From Arcanobacterium pinnipediorum (lineage in GTDB: Bacteria > Actinomycetota > Actinomycetes > Actinomycetales > Actinomycetaceae), in assembly GCF_023973165.1 (NCBI RefSeq), contig NZ_CP099547.1, positions 62,001 to 126,000 of the forward strand: 64,000 nucleotides of DNA, written 5' to 3'. Position numbers and translations under genes: made by a program. Positions 52,001 through 58,886 of this stretch are shown one piece after another; positions within the stretch are counted from its first letter, which is position 1, and the number at the start of each line of letters is the position of its first letter. A model generated the notes under the pieces. It was not told the DNA's origin and did not search any database. It worked only from the letters and a program-made list of their open reading frames with translations.

Positions 52001-53276
52001 GGCCTGAGCGCTGGTTTGCGGAGGCTTGCGAGATGGCTTCGATAGGCAAGCGTTGGACTTTGGTGCGCGGCGAATACCGCGAAATTCGGGCAGTTCCCGG
52101 ATCGATGACGTAGCGGATTCCGGGCACAGTGAGCGAAGTTTCGGCAATGTTGGTGGCGAGCACGATACGCCGATTATTGTGTGGCTGGAAGATGCGTTGT
52201 TGTTCTCCCGCCGATAGTCGGGCATACAGCGGCATAATTTCGACGGCGCCGGGCACGGTTGAGTGCCCGCCTGGTTCAATAAATCGGTTGCCGAGTTCGT
52301 CTTTGAACGCACCGAAGGTTTCACGGATTTCGCCTTCACCAGATAGAAAGACGAGGATATCGCCCGGCCCTTCGCTCATGAGTTCTTCGGCGGCATCAAT
52401 AATTCCGGTGATTTGGTCGTGGGCTTCTTCGCGACTGAGGTATTCGGCGTTTTCGCCGCCTGGTAGCGTCTCGGTTTCGCCGTCGAGCACCCTGGTTTCG
52501 CCGTCGAGTGGACGGTATCGGATTTCGACGGGGAAGGTTCGTCCGGAGACTTCGATAACTGGGGCGACGACGTCGTCACCGCCGTTGTGTATAAACTTCC
52601 CGAAGTGTTGTGCGAACCGTTGGGAATCGATGGTTGCCGAGGTGATGATGAGTTTGAGGTCGGGGCGTTTGGATAGGAGTTGGGCGAGGTAGCCCATGAG
52701 GAAGTCGATGTTGAGGGAGCGTTCGTGGGCTTCGTCGATGATGATGGTGTCGTAACGGCGCAGCATCGGGTCGGATTGGATTTCGGCGAGCAAGATGCCG
52801 TCTGTCATCAGTTTGACGAGCGTGGTGGGGGAGACTTCTTCAGTGAAGCGTACGTGGTATCCGATTGGTCCGCCGAGTTCGACGTCGAGTTCGTCGCAGA
52901 TTCGTTGGGCGACGGAGCGTGCGGCGATGCGTCGCGGCTGGGTGTGGCCGATCATTCCGGTGATGCCGCGGCCCAGTTCGAGGCACATTTTTGGTAGCTG
53001 GGTGGTTTTTCCGGATCCGGTTTCGCCGGCGATAATAACGACTTGGTTGTCTTTGATTGCGGCCATGATGTCTGCGCGGCGGGCCGAGACGGGTAGTTGT
53101 GCCGGGTAGGTGATGGCCGGGACGATTGCTCGCCGGGCGGCTAGTTGTTCGGGGGTGAAGGGGCGCGGTCCGCGCAGTGCGCGCTGGTGCTGGTGGTTTT
53201 TCCGACGTCGATGTGCAGCAGAACGGCGTGGGCGGGAGTTCTCCTGAGAATTGGGGTGGCGGTTATTTTCAGACAT
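49020..53276 (-). CDS. hrpA: DEAH-box RNA helicase HrpA
   Basis: A 1418-residue ATP-dependent helicase. Motif I is VIIAGETGSGKTTQLPKMCL, motif II DEAHERSLN, motif III ITSATID, motif VI QRSGRCGRV. After these come the winged-helix/ratchet and OB-fold regions and the long C-terminal DUF3418 domain that marks HrpA. The basic N terminus (about 45 residues) is rich in R/H/N/Q. HrpA relatives resolve collided or stalled ribosomes on mRNA in E. coli. It is a single-gene unit; the 3' end abuts a repeat-rich gap. Confidence 0.95.
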   Translation of the reverse strand: MSENNRHPNSQENSRPRRSAAHRRRKNHQHQRALRGPRPFTPEQLAARRAIVPAITYPAQLPVSARRADIMAAIKDNQVVIIAGETGSGKTTQLPKMCLELGRGITGMIGHTQPRRIAARSVAQRICDELDVELGGPIGYHVRFTEEVSPTTLVKLMTDGILLAEIQSDPMLRRYDTIIIDEAHERSLNIDFLMGYLAQLLSKRPDLKLIITSATIDSQRFAQHFGKFIHNGGDDVVAPVIEVSGRTFPVEIRYRPLDGETRVLDGETETLPGGENAEYLSREEAHDQITGIIDAAEELMSEGPGDILVFLSGEGEIRETFGAFKDELGNRFIEPGGHSTVPGAVEIMPLYARLSAGEQQRIFQPHNNRRIVLATNIAETSLTVPGIRYVIDPGTARISRYSPRTKVQRLPIEAISQASANQRSGRCGRVADGIAIRLYSEEDFAARPDFTEPEIQRTSLAAVILQMASLGLGTVADFPFIDPPDLKSVRAGIQLLEEIGALEPDMHTPVLTKIGQKLARLPIDPRLARMLLAAVDNGAATEVLVLVAAMSVQDVRERPAEFKAQADQLHARFTEPSSDFLAYLNLWRYLRTQQRDLSGSAFRRMCRAEHLNWLRFREWQDVVAQLRELAKPLGITLKNIALPTAAQIQQARDKHNDVSQNRDVVHAVKAVGASADAPAADAIHRSLLVGLLSNVGSYDQRKRDYLGARGTHFVTWPGSGLARRTPDWVMAAELVETSRLFARTVAKIDPAWIERVGAHLVKRTYSDPFWSSRDGAAKVHEKVLLYGLTVTADRHVLLSSIGTPSARELAREIFIRHALVEGQWRSHHQFIKANAAALADAREVEERLRSHGLVADEAAQFVFFDERIPESIVSGRHFDSWWKKERHNRPDLLTFTREFLLGENDASNEDFPTEWMQGEVALPISYTFVPGSHADGLCIDVPVTLLPQLSDDGFDWLVPGMRDELVVATIRGLPKRIRRHLVPAPDVAREVGALLPRWEEVAHGQPGAPSFRAAFSDAVRVARGIEIDDEAWEQADLPPHLVITFRVRSERGAVLEEATSIEYLQRSLAPQTRTAVESVVKNAVSQAVASAGGAGGTGSRTTPSHTPGELADNTALGAHIGQVLSTWPQTPDGTIPDSVESIGSHGMVIRGYPALVAVPVKEGTGVELQIVAEPAEQMRDHRLGIIRLLAQELRLPDARISSRWTGRESLAMAASPYSSTTALIDDLHLAAARNLADRWAREEKQPIGQIRRVETYTELRTWLRDRIEDEIYRVAQIVVRILEAYGEVDSLIRTTKSLALINTVTDVRDHVSSLVRDGFIAGVPEEYLAQIPRYLRGAQIRLEKAGTNPAEDSLAWQIADISEAVAQEQQADIAYDPQRSAQLEKAQWMIEELRVSFFAQQLGTHGKVSVQRIRKLLG

Positions 53277-53454
53277 CGTATTCTATTTTCGCACGGTCGT
53301 TGGGCGATGTCAGGGTGGTTCGCTGTGAGAGTGTCTGGTGTGGTGACTGTGTGGGACGTCGCAGGGATAAATGTAGGCGAGTGTTGTCGGATCATTTTTG
53401 TGTGGGAAGTGTGGTCTAGACTGGTGCTCAGTTAGATGAGAAAAGAGGCTAAAG

Positions 53455-54480
53455 ATGAAATATCTCTGGGGATTGATTTCCTTAGCACTTGCGGCGTGTG
53501 CTGCAGTGCTTATTCGTCCAGATTTATTGAGCGTTACGCGCGATCTTGCCCTAGCTACGCCATTGGCTCAAGTGATGTCACTACGATTATGGTTAGCTGC
53601 GGGGTTGCTTTTCGTTGCCGTTGCGCTCCTGATTTTTTCTCTCGTGCGCCACAAACTGCTGGGTATGGGCCGAATCGCGGCCGTATTGGGAGTTGTACTT
53701 TTTGCTTCTAGTTGCATCCAGGTTGCGATGCTCATCGAACGCGGTATCTCTAATCCCGGAAAGCTCGATTCTGATCGCGGAGTTTCACTTTCCGCACAGG
53801 GCAACGGTGATATTACCGTGCTAACCTACAACACTTTAGGTGGCCAGACTGCGATGAAGCTGGTAAGCGAACTCGTCGTGAATAATGGCGTTGACGTAGT
53901 AATTTTGCCGGAAACCTCCGTTGCTCACGGGCATGAATTGGTTACTATGCTCGCTAAGAATGGCCTGGATTTCCAACAGTTTGACAACCACGCCTCAGAA
54001 TATGATCCAGAATTCCGTTCCACAGTTCTACTTGTTTCGCGCGCTCTAGGTAGTTACGAGGAGTCCGATCTTGCATCGAGTTTGGCTGGAGGTGTTTCGG
54101 CTCGTCCAGTTACCGGCGAGGGGCCGGTTTTTATCGGTGTGCATCCGATTGCGCCGCTACCAGCGCTCATCGATCAGTGGCGTTGGGAAACCCACTCAGT
54201 TTATAGCTTGTGTTCAGAGCCGAACTTCATCATGGCTGGTGACTTCAATTCCACAGTCGATCACCAGATGGCGCACGGTTTTTCGTGTGCTGATGGTGCC
54301 TACGAGGCGGGCTCTGGTGCAGTAGGAACCTGGCCGGCTTCCACTCCAGCGATTCTTTCTGCGCCAATTGATCGTGTGTTGCACGATGGTAAGCGGTACA
54401 CCGGTTCAGATGCTGCTGTGGTTCGTGTTGGAGATTCAGACCATCGCGGGTTACTTGTTCGGCTTTCGGCGAAGAAGTGA
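53455..54480 (+). CDS. Membrane-anchored endonuclease/exonuclease/phosphatase family protein
   Basis: A 341-residue protein with three N-terminal membrane helices (residues 1-100) and an extracytoplasmic EEP catalytic domain: ITVLTYNTLGGQT with the metal-site Asn, VVILPETSV with the Glu, IMAGDFNSTVDHQ and GDSDHRGLLV with the final Asp-His pair. Related secreted or membrane EEP proteins act as nucleases or lipid phosphatases; the substrate here is not known. AGAAAAGAGG lies upstream of the ATG. Confidence 0.88.
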   Translation: MKYLWGLISLALAACAAVLIRPDLLSVTRDLALATPLAQVMSLRLWLAAGLLFVAVALLIFSLVRHKLLGMGRIAAVLGVVLFASSCIQVAMLIERGISNPGKLDSDRGVSLSAQGNGDITVLTYNTLGGQTAMKLVSELVVNNGVDVVILPETSVAHGHELVTMLAKNGLDFQQFDNHASEYDPEFRSTVLLVSRALGSYEESDLASSLAGGVSARPVTGEGPVFIGVHPIAPLPALIDQWRWETHSVYSLCSEPNFIMAGDFNSTVDHQMAHGFSCADGAYEAGSGAVGTWPASTPAILSAPIDRVLHDGKRYTGSDAAVVRVGDSDHRGLLVRLSAKK

Positions 54481-54570
54481 GCCGGAGAGGTGTTCGGCGG
54501 GTGCCAGGTTATGCGGGCGGTCGCTAGACTTTTCATTAACAGTAAGAGTGTTGAATAAAGGAGAATAGCT

Positions 54571-54756
54571 ATGAAGCTGTTTCGTACATTGATTATTGCT
54601 GGCGGAGCCTATGTTCTCGGTGCCAAGGCAGGCCGAGAGCGTTACGAGCAGATCGTGGATTTTGCCGAGAAACTATGGAATTCTTCGCCTCTTGGTGGTT
54701 TTTCTGCGCCAAACCGCGATACTGTGAATGAAATTGTCGTTGAGGACGAGATGTGA
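54571..54756 (+). CDS. Small YtxH-like membrane protein
   Basis: A 61-residue protein starting MKLFRTLIIAGGAYVLGAKA followed by G-R-E-R-Y-E-Q-I. Small actinobacterial proteins with this helix and G-x-x-x-G-x-[KR]-A-G-R-x-R-Y-E pattern are common; function unknown. AAAGGAG precedes the ATG. Its stop overlaps the GTG start of the toxin-like gene, so the two are probably cotranscribed. Confidence 0.78.
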   Translation: MKLFRTLIIAGGAYVLGAKAGRERYEQIVDFAEKLWNSSPLGGFSAPNRDTVNEIVVEDEM

Positions 54757-55307
54757 ATTTTGTACCAGCAACGGGGGCTGTAAGATGCTGTAACCCGCCG
54801 GTTGGATTAGCAAGTTACCGGATCCGTCACGCTGGTGGAAAACGTGAAAATAGTGATTGGTCGCCGCTAAATGACGCGCTTCCGGATGACTGCTGGGTGA
54901 TGCTTGACATTCTAGAGTTGGGTTCGTTCCTTGAAAGTTTTGCCGGAGTGGATATCCATATCTCTGATGAAGAAATTGACGAGCTGATAGGTGCGGTGGA
55001 ATATCAATTTGAAAGAGCAGCGTTTGGGAAACTGAGTTACGGGCGTCGTGCTGATGTGACGGAAACTCAATCGCAGCCGGGGCTGATTGAAATTCGGTTG
55101 CATGAGCCGTATGAACTCGGAGAGGGGAAATATCGGATTCGTATCTATGTGGTGGAACCAGAGCAGCCACCTTTTACGGGAATTGTGACTTTGCTGATGC
55201 ATGTCAAACAAGATGGTAATAGCAGGCTTAATAGTATGCAGAATGACTTTATGGCAACGGCAATGAGTAGATGTGAATCATGGGTTGAGAACTTTCCTGT
55301 TGTCTAG
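54753..55307 (+). CDS. RelE/HigB-like toxin of a TAC system
   Basis: A 184-residue protein. The C-terminal half has the RelE/HigB order: LIEIRLHE (112-118), KYRIRIYVVE (126-135), VTLLMHVKQD (145-154), AMSRCESW (170-177), comparable with the E-L-R-W-H-E, F-R-V-L-F, K and A-L-D-R-Q-K-I-W segments of M. tuberculosis HigB1 as remembered. HigB toxins cut mRNA on the ribosome. The N-terminal 90 residues are longer than usual. The GTG at 54753 has GAGG 7 bases upstream; an internal ATG at 54900 would cut into the fold. The identification rests mainly on its position before a HigA-like antitoxin and SecB-like chaperone. Confidence 0.65.
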   Translation: MNFVPATGAVRCCNPPVGLASYRIRHAGGKRENSDWSPLNDALPDDCWVMLDILELGSFLESFAGVDIHISDEEIDELIGAVEYQFERAAFGKLSYGRRADVTETQSQPGLIEIRLHEPYELGEGKYRIRIYVVEPEQPPFTGIVTLLMHVKQDGNSRLNSMQNDFMATAMSRCESWVENFPVV

Positions 55308-55325
55308 TGAGTAGACATAGGATAT

Positions 55326-55358
55326 ATTCGCTATATGCACCAGTTGCATATAGCGAAT
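55326..55358. promoter_or_regulatory. Palindromic operator between toxin and antitoxin
   Basis: ATTCGCTATATGCA (55326-55339) and TGCATATAGCGAAT (55345-55358) are exact complements of 14 bp separated by CCAGT. It lies between the toxin stop and the antitoxin start, 11 bp before the ATG, and is the likely autoregulatory binding site of the antitoxin. Confidence 0.8.
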
Positions 55359-55369
55359 GGGGGAGGGGC

Positions 55370-55735
55370 ATGCTAAATCGCGAAAGACGTGAATCCATCC
55401 GTAAACGACGGGAACAAAATAAACGCGATCGGCAACTTATTTCTGACCTAGTAGAAATGCGCAAAAAATTAGGGATTGAGCAAGTAGAAATTGCGCAGAA
55501 AATGTCCGTTAGCCAGTCGACTATTTCGCGTTTTGAATCAGGGCAGGCTAATCCTACGCAACAAACTATTCGACGGTATGCTCGTATTGTTGGGGTAAGT
55601 ATTGAATACCAACTAGTTTTAGATGCTGAAGTACGCCACGTTATCCAAGATGTAACCACGTATCAAGAAATGCCACATCTGCAATACGGAAAAAATAAAT
55701 ATACTGTTCATTACACTGACAAGGTTCCGGCATGA
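55370..55735 (+). CDS. HigA-like HTH antitoxin with chaperone-addiction tail
   Basis: A 121-residue protein. Residues 25-80 are an XRE/Cro-type helix-turn-helix (KLGIEQVEIAQKMSVSQSTI, SRFESGQANPT). The tail (85-121) contains Q-E-M-P-H-L-Q-Y and Y-T-V-H-Y, comparable with the E-V-P-T-W-H-R-L-S-S-Y chaperone-addiction peptide of M. tuberculosis HigA1. In such systems the tail makes the antitoxin unstable unless a SecB-like chaperone binds it. The ATG at 55370 has GGGGGAGGGG upstream; a perfect palindrome sits just before. The stop overlaps the next start (ATGA). Confidence 0.82.
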   Translation: MLNRERRESIRKRREQNKRDRQLISDLVEMRKKLGIEQVEIAQKMSVSQSTISRFESGQANPTQQTIRRYARIVGVSIEYQLVLDAEVRHVIQDVTTYQEMPHLQYGKNKYTVHYTDKVPA

Positions 55736-56151
55736 CGCTTGACAAAATAGCCTTAGAGCATGTCAAAGTAGTGAAATCTGGAGTAGAAAATCTCATTCGT
55801 TCAGAAAATGTCCAGATTGACCAAGCGGACAAGCTGAACGTAGAAACTAATATTAGTTTCTACGTTCCGCAAGCTATTAATAACGAGCTACTAGTTGATG
55901 TTGAGTTTTTGATTAAAACTCAAATCGCCAACGTAAATATACACGTGCGTGGAATTTATCATTCTGAGGATGATCTTAGTGCGTTGCCGAAAGACTATGA
56001 CTGGGAGAGTTTTCTTTCGGGGCGAGTAGTTTCTGATGTTTTGCCGTATGTGCGGGTATATGTTTCTCAGTTATGTGGAATGATAGATATTCCAGCGATT
56101 CCACTTATGCTAAAAGATCGTGAATCCATGACGACGGGCGCGCATGCCTAG
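55732..56151 (+). CDS. SecB-like TAC chaperone
   Basis: A 139-residue protein with the SecB-type layout: beta strands LNVETNISFYV, LLVDVEFLIKT and VNIHVRGIYHSED, a helix-rich turn, then VVSDVLPYVRVYVSQLCG and M-I-D-I-P-A-I-P-L, matching the F/L-x-PY-x-R-x-x-V-x-x-L-x-x-x-x-x-x-P-x-x-P-L motif of SecB and of Rv1957. Actinobacteria generally lack an export SecB, so the partner is the adjacent antitoxin. The ATG overlaps the antitoxin stop. The last 42 bp overlap the 3' end of the opposing App1 gene. Confidence 0.82.
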   Translation: MTLDKIALEHVKVVKSGVENLIRSENVQIDQADKLNVETNISFYVPQAINNELLVDVEFLIKTQIANVNIHVRGIYHSEDDLSALPKDYDWESFLSGRVVSDVLPYVRVYVSQLCGMIDIPAIPLMLKDRESMTTGAHA

Positions 56152-57225
56152 TTCATATCCGTCTTTTCCACGGATAACCGGTACGCCGTCGCGTTCAATA
56201 TCACGGTCCTCGCGGTCTTTGCGGAATGCCTCAGGTGAGCCGTGTGAGAGAACCTGCTCTACTGGGTTCAGTTCACGCAACGCAATCGCGCGCACTCGTG
56301 CTGGGTGTTCGCGGGCGAGCTCATCGTAGATGAGCGGATCGTATTGGCCGTCGTCGCCAACAAGAATCCACCGAATCTGAGGAAACATAATCAACAGATT
56401 TCGCAACTGCGTCTTCTTATGCTCCTGCCCGGAACGGAAAAGACCAGTGGGGGTCGGGCCCCAATCGGTTAAGAGCATCGGGCCGATGGGTAAATTATTT
56501 AAGCGCATGAAACGCAAAATCGTGGAATACGTATTCCACGCTCCAGTAGATAAGTAGAACACAGGAGCCTCTGGCGAACCGGCAAGCAGCTTTTGGTAAA
56601 ACTCCGCCATCCCGGGGACGGCCTGCCGGGCGTTGGTGTGTTTGACAAATGAATTCCAGAAAGCTCGGGCAGCTTGCGGAAGCCAAGTGACTAACACAGT
56701 ATCGTCAATATCGGAGACCAAGCCCAGCTTCGCTTTAGGTGAGACAATCATGACTGGAGCTTTAGTTGATTCACCAGCAACTGGTGTGATGGTGGCTTCA
56801 TGCCAGCCTGGCGCTAACCCGTGATTTTCGACGACTATATCTAAATATCCACTGCGGTCAGTTCGGGCCTGAATTGTTTGATTACCAATCGTGACCGTGA
56901 CAGGTAAAAATCCTACCTGGGTGGTGAAGAATTGCCGCCAACCACGCTCTGCTTCGACGGCCTTTTCGGTAGCGAAAGAAACAATTTCACCAACTCGTTG
57001 CCGAGCATAGGAATGAGTGAGGCTAGGTAAGAACGGTAAGGTAAAAGTCTTATCTTCGGCTTGCGGATCCTCCATAGTTGCGCGAGCGAGAATGCGCACT
57101 GCGACAGTTGAACCGTAGCCAGAATAGGCAGTAATACGGGGGAGCCAGCCGGCGCGCCGCCATTTGACGATGCCACGACGGTTAATTGAATCTTCGACAT
57201 TGCGAGCAATATTAGCTAATCCCAT
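56110..57225 (-). CDS. App1-type phosphatidate phosphatase family protein (DUF2183)
   Basis: A 371-residue protein. The N-terminal 170 residues are beta-rich. The catalytic HAD-like domain starts at GLVSDIDDTVLVTWLP (D-x-D-x-T), then VFYLSTGAWNTY, HKKTQLRNLL and ILVGDDGQYDP. Eukaryotic App1 dephosphorylates phosphatidic acid; bacterial function is unknown. The ATG lacks a Shine-Dalgarno, and TAGACT lies 6 bases upstream, suggesting a leaderless mRNA. The 3' end overlaps the SecB-like gene by 42 bp. Confidence 0.88.
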   Translation of the reverse strand: MGLANIARNVEDSINRRGIVKWRRAGWLPRITAYSGYGSTVAVRILARATMEDPQAEDKTFTLPFLPSLTHSYARQRVGEIVSFATEKAVEAERGWRQFFTTQVGFLPVTVTIGNQTIQARTDRSGYLDIVVENHGLAPGWHEATITPVAGESTKAPVMIVSPKAKLGLVSDIDDTVLVTWLPQAARAFWNSFVKHTNARQAVPGMAEFYQKLLAGSPEAPVFYLSTGAWNTYSTILRFMRLNNLPIGPMLLTDWGPTPTGLFRSGQEHKKTQLRNLLIMFPQIRWILVGDDGQYDPLIYDELAREHPARVRAIALRELNPVEQVLSHGSPEAFRKDREDRDIERDGVPVIRGKDGYELGMRARRHGFTIF

Positions 57226-57231
57226 AGATAC

Positions 57232-57237
57232 AGTCTA
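57232..57237 (-). promoter_or_regulatory. -10 element suggesting leaderless mRNA
   Basis: On the minus strand TAGACT lies exactly 6 bases before the ATG of the App1-type gene, the same spacing as at rnhA and the 44980 gene. Confidence 0.4.
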
Positions 57238-57402
57238 ACGAAAGTAAGCTAGTTGGGGTGGATGTCTTTGCTCCTGGCGTTATGTCGCGATTATCCGTCG
57301 AGGTGATCTTGCCGGCTGGTTCTGCTGGTTGTTCTTGCTTGGCCCTGCTGATTGATCTTGCTTGGTTGGTTCCGAGGAGTTTCTAGTCTCTTCATTGTTA
57401 CG

Positions 57403-57464
57403 AAACCGGGGTATATGGGGAGATGTCCTCGTATATGGGCCTATCGCCCCATATACCCCGGTTT
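57403..57464. repeat. Long palindrome family, copy 3
   Basis: AAACCGGGGTATATGGGG is mirrored by CCCCATATACCCCGGTTT. The inner arms (GATGTCCTCGTATATGGGCC) have drifted, so only the outer 18 bp pair well. It lies in the 299-bp gap between the divergent or tandem minus-strand genes at 57.2 and 57.5 kb. Confidence 0.92.
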
Positions 57465-57524
57465 TGTTACAGGCCGGTGGAGTAGTCAGGTAGGTAGCTG
57501 AGGTAGGGCCGGTGGTGAGGAGTG

Positions 57525-58769
57525 TCAGGAGGATGGGTGGGAGCTACGAGAACTTACCACGCCAGCAACAACAACCCACAAACTAGCCGCAATAAGCAAT
57601 GCGCTCAGCGGAGAATCTGGCGTGTTGAGCAGGTAGCCCAACTGCAATCCACAAATCGTTCCAACAGCACCAAAACTGTACGACCAACTCATGATGCGAG
57701 CGAACTGACTTCCGCGGAAGAACACCTGGCGGTGAGTTTCCAGGATAATCACCCGGGCTTTGTTGAATAGAACGTTGAAGAAAATGAAACCGAGCGCGGT
57801 ATAGAATGGGGCGTTATTGCTGGCAATGAGGACGACGGCGATCACAATGTTCGTTGCCGAAAGACTAGCAGTCACCTGCAAGGCTCGCTTCGTTGGAATC
57901 GCCTTAGAAATACGTCGTCCAACGAGTGGGCCAACGGTTGCTGCACTGCCGAAGGCAATCAGCACCCACCCCATAGCCACCTGTGCCGAGCGGTCACTCA
58001 AGTTCGCTGCCCACAAGAACACCAGCGACCCAGTCAACGCTCCAATAACTTGCAAAACAAACGACAGCAACGGAGAAGCCGGGCCGGAACGGAACAGATC
58101 AAAGAAGAACTGACGCATCGGCAGGCGCGCACCGGTCGCCGAGAACTCCTCGTCGTCGGCATCAATCAACGCGGGCATAGCGTAAGTGTGCCGAGCCCAC
58201 ATTCGGAAACCAGCACCGGCAAGCGACAACACCGCGTTGGCGATAAAGAGAACCTGCACGGAAAGAACAGACATCCACGCGCCGGCCGGGCTGGCAACAA
58301 CCAGGCCGATAAAGCCGAGCCAGGCATACAGTGCGGCGTTAAATGACAGCGCATGCTCTTCGGACTGTTGAGCGAACGCCGCGCCGTAAAACTCCTCAGC
58401 AATATCGGATACCGGTGCGAGGAAAAGATCGATCGCAATATATCCGATCAACAGCCACGTTCCAGGTATGCCAGTAAACGTCAGCGCAACAACAGCGACA
58501 ACCGACAGCAAGGCTTCAATGAAATCAACAGTAATAAGCGTCGTATCCGGAGAATATTTCTTGAGGATATGCGCATAGAGCGGAAAAGCAAAAACACATA
58601 ACTGTTCGGCAGAAGAAATCAGCACGAACGTGCCCACACTGACCTGGCCAGCAGCAGTGAGCGCGTTCCAGCCACCTTCAATGAGGCGATTACCTAAAAC
58701 TGTGAGGATCAGGCCAACAACCATCACCCTGCGCACGCGGCGCAACGTTTGGAAAGACATCGGCGTCAT
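57525..58769 (-). CDS. Major facilitator superfamily transporter
   Basis: About 414 residues with some twelve hydrophobic segments, e.g. VMVVGLILTVLGNRLIEGGW, FVLISSAEQLCVFAFPLYAH, QVAMGWVLIAFGSAATVGPL and VGRR. A cytosolic loop rich in D/E near residue 200 separates the two halves. It resembles proton-driven exporters or multidrug-type MFS proteins; substrate unknown. The start is uncertain: ATG 58769, ATG 58760 or TTG 58808, none with a Shine-Dalgarno; AT-rich TTAATATTAC sits just upstream of 58769. Confidence 0.85.
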   Translation of the reverse strand: MTPMSFQTLRRVRRVMVVGLILTVLGNRLIEGGWNALTAAGQVSVGTFVLISSAEQLCVFAFPLYAHILKKYSPDTTLITVDFIEALLSVVAVVALTFTGIPGTWLLIGYIAIDLFLAPVSDIAEEFYGAAFAQQSEEHALSFNAALYAWLGFIGLVVASPAGAWMSVLSVQVLFIANAVLSLAGAGFRMWARHTYAMPALIDADDEEFSATGARLPMRQFFFDLFRSGPASPLLSFVLQVIGALTGSLVFLWAANLSDRSAQVAMGWVLIAFGSAATVGPLVGRRISKAIPTKRALQVTASLSATNIVIAVVLIASNNAPFYTALGFIFFNVLFNKARVIILETHRQVFFRGSQFARIMSWSYSFGAVGTICGLQLGYLLNTPDSPLSALLIAASLWVVVAGVVSSRSSHPSS

Positions 58770-58886
58770 GGTTAGTAATATTAACGGGTTTTTGGATTGT
58801 CTGGTCAAGGCTTAAGTCGTGTTACTCTTTTTCCGTAGTGACCCTTTAGTGTCATTGCTGTTATTGGAAAGTAAACGAGGAAACTC

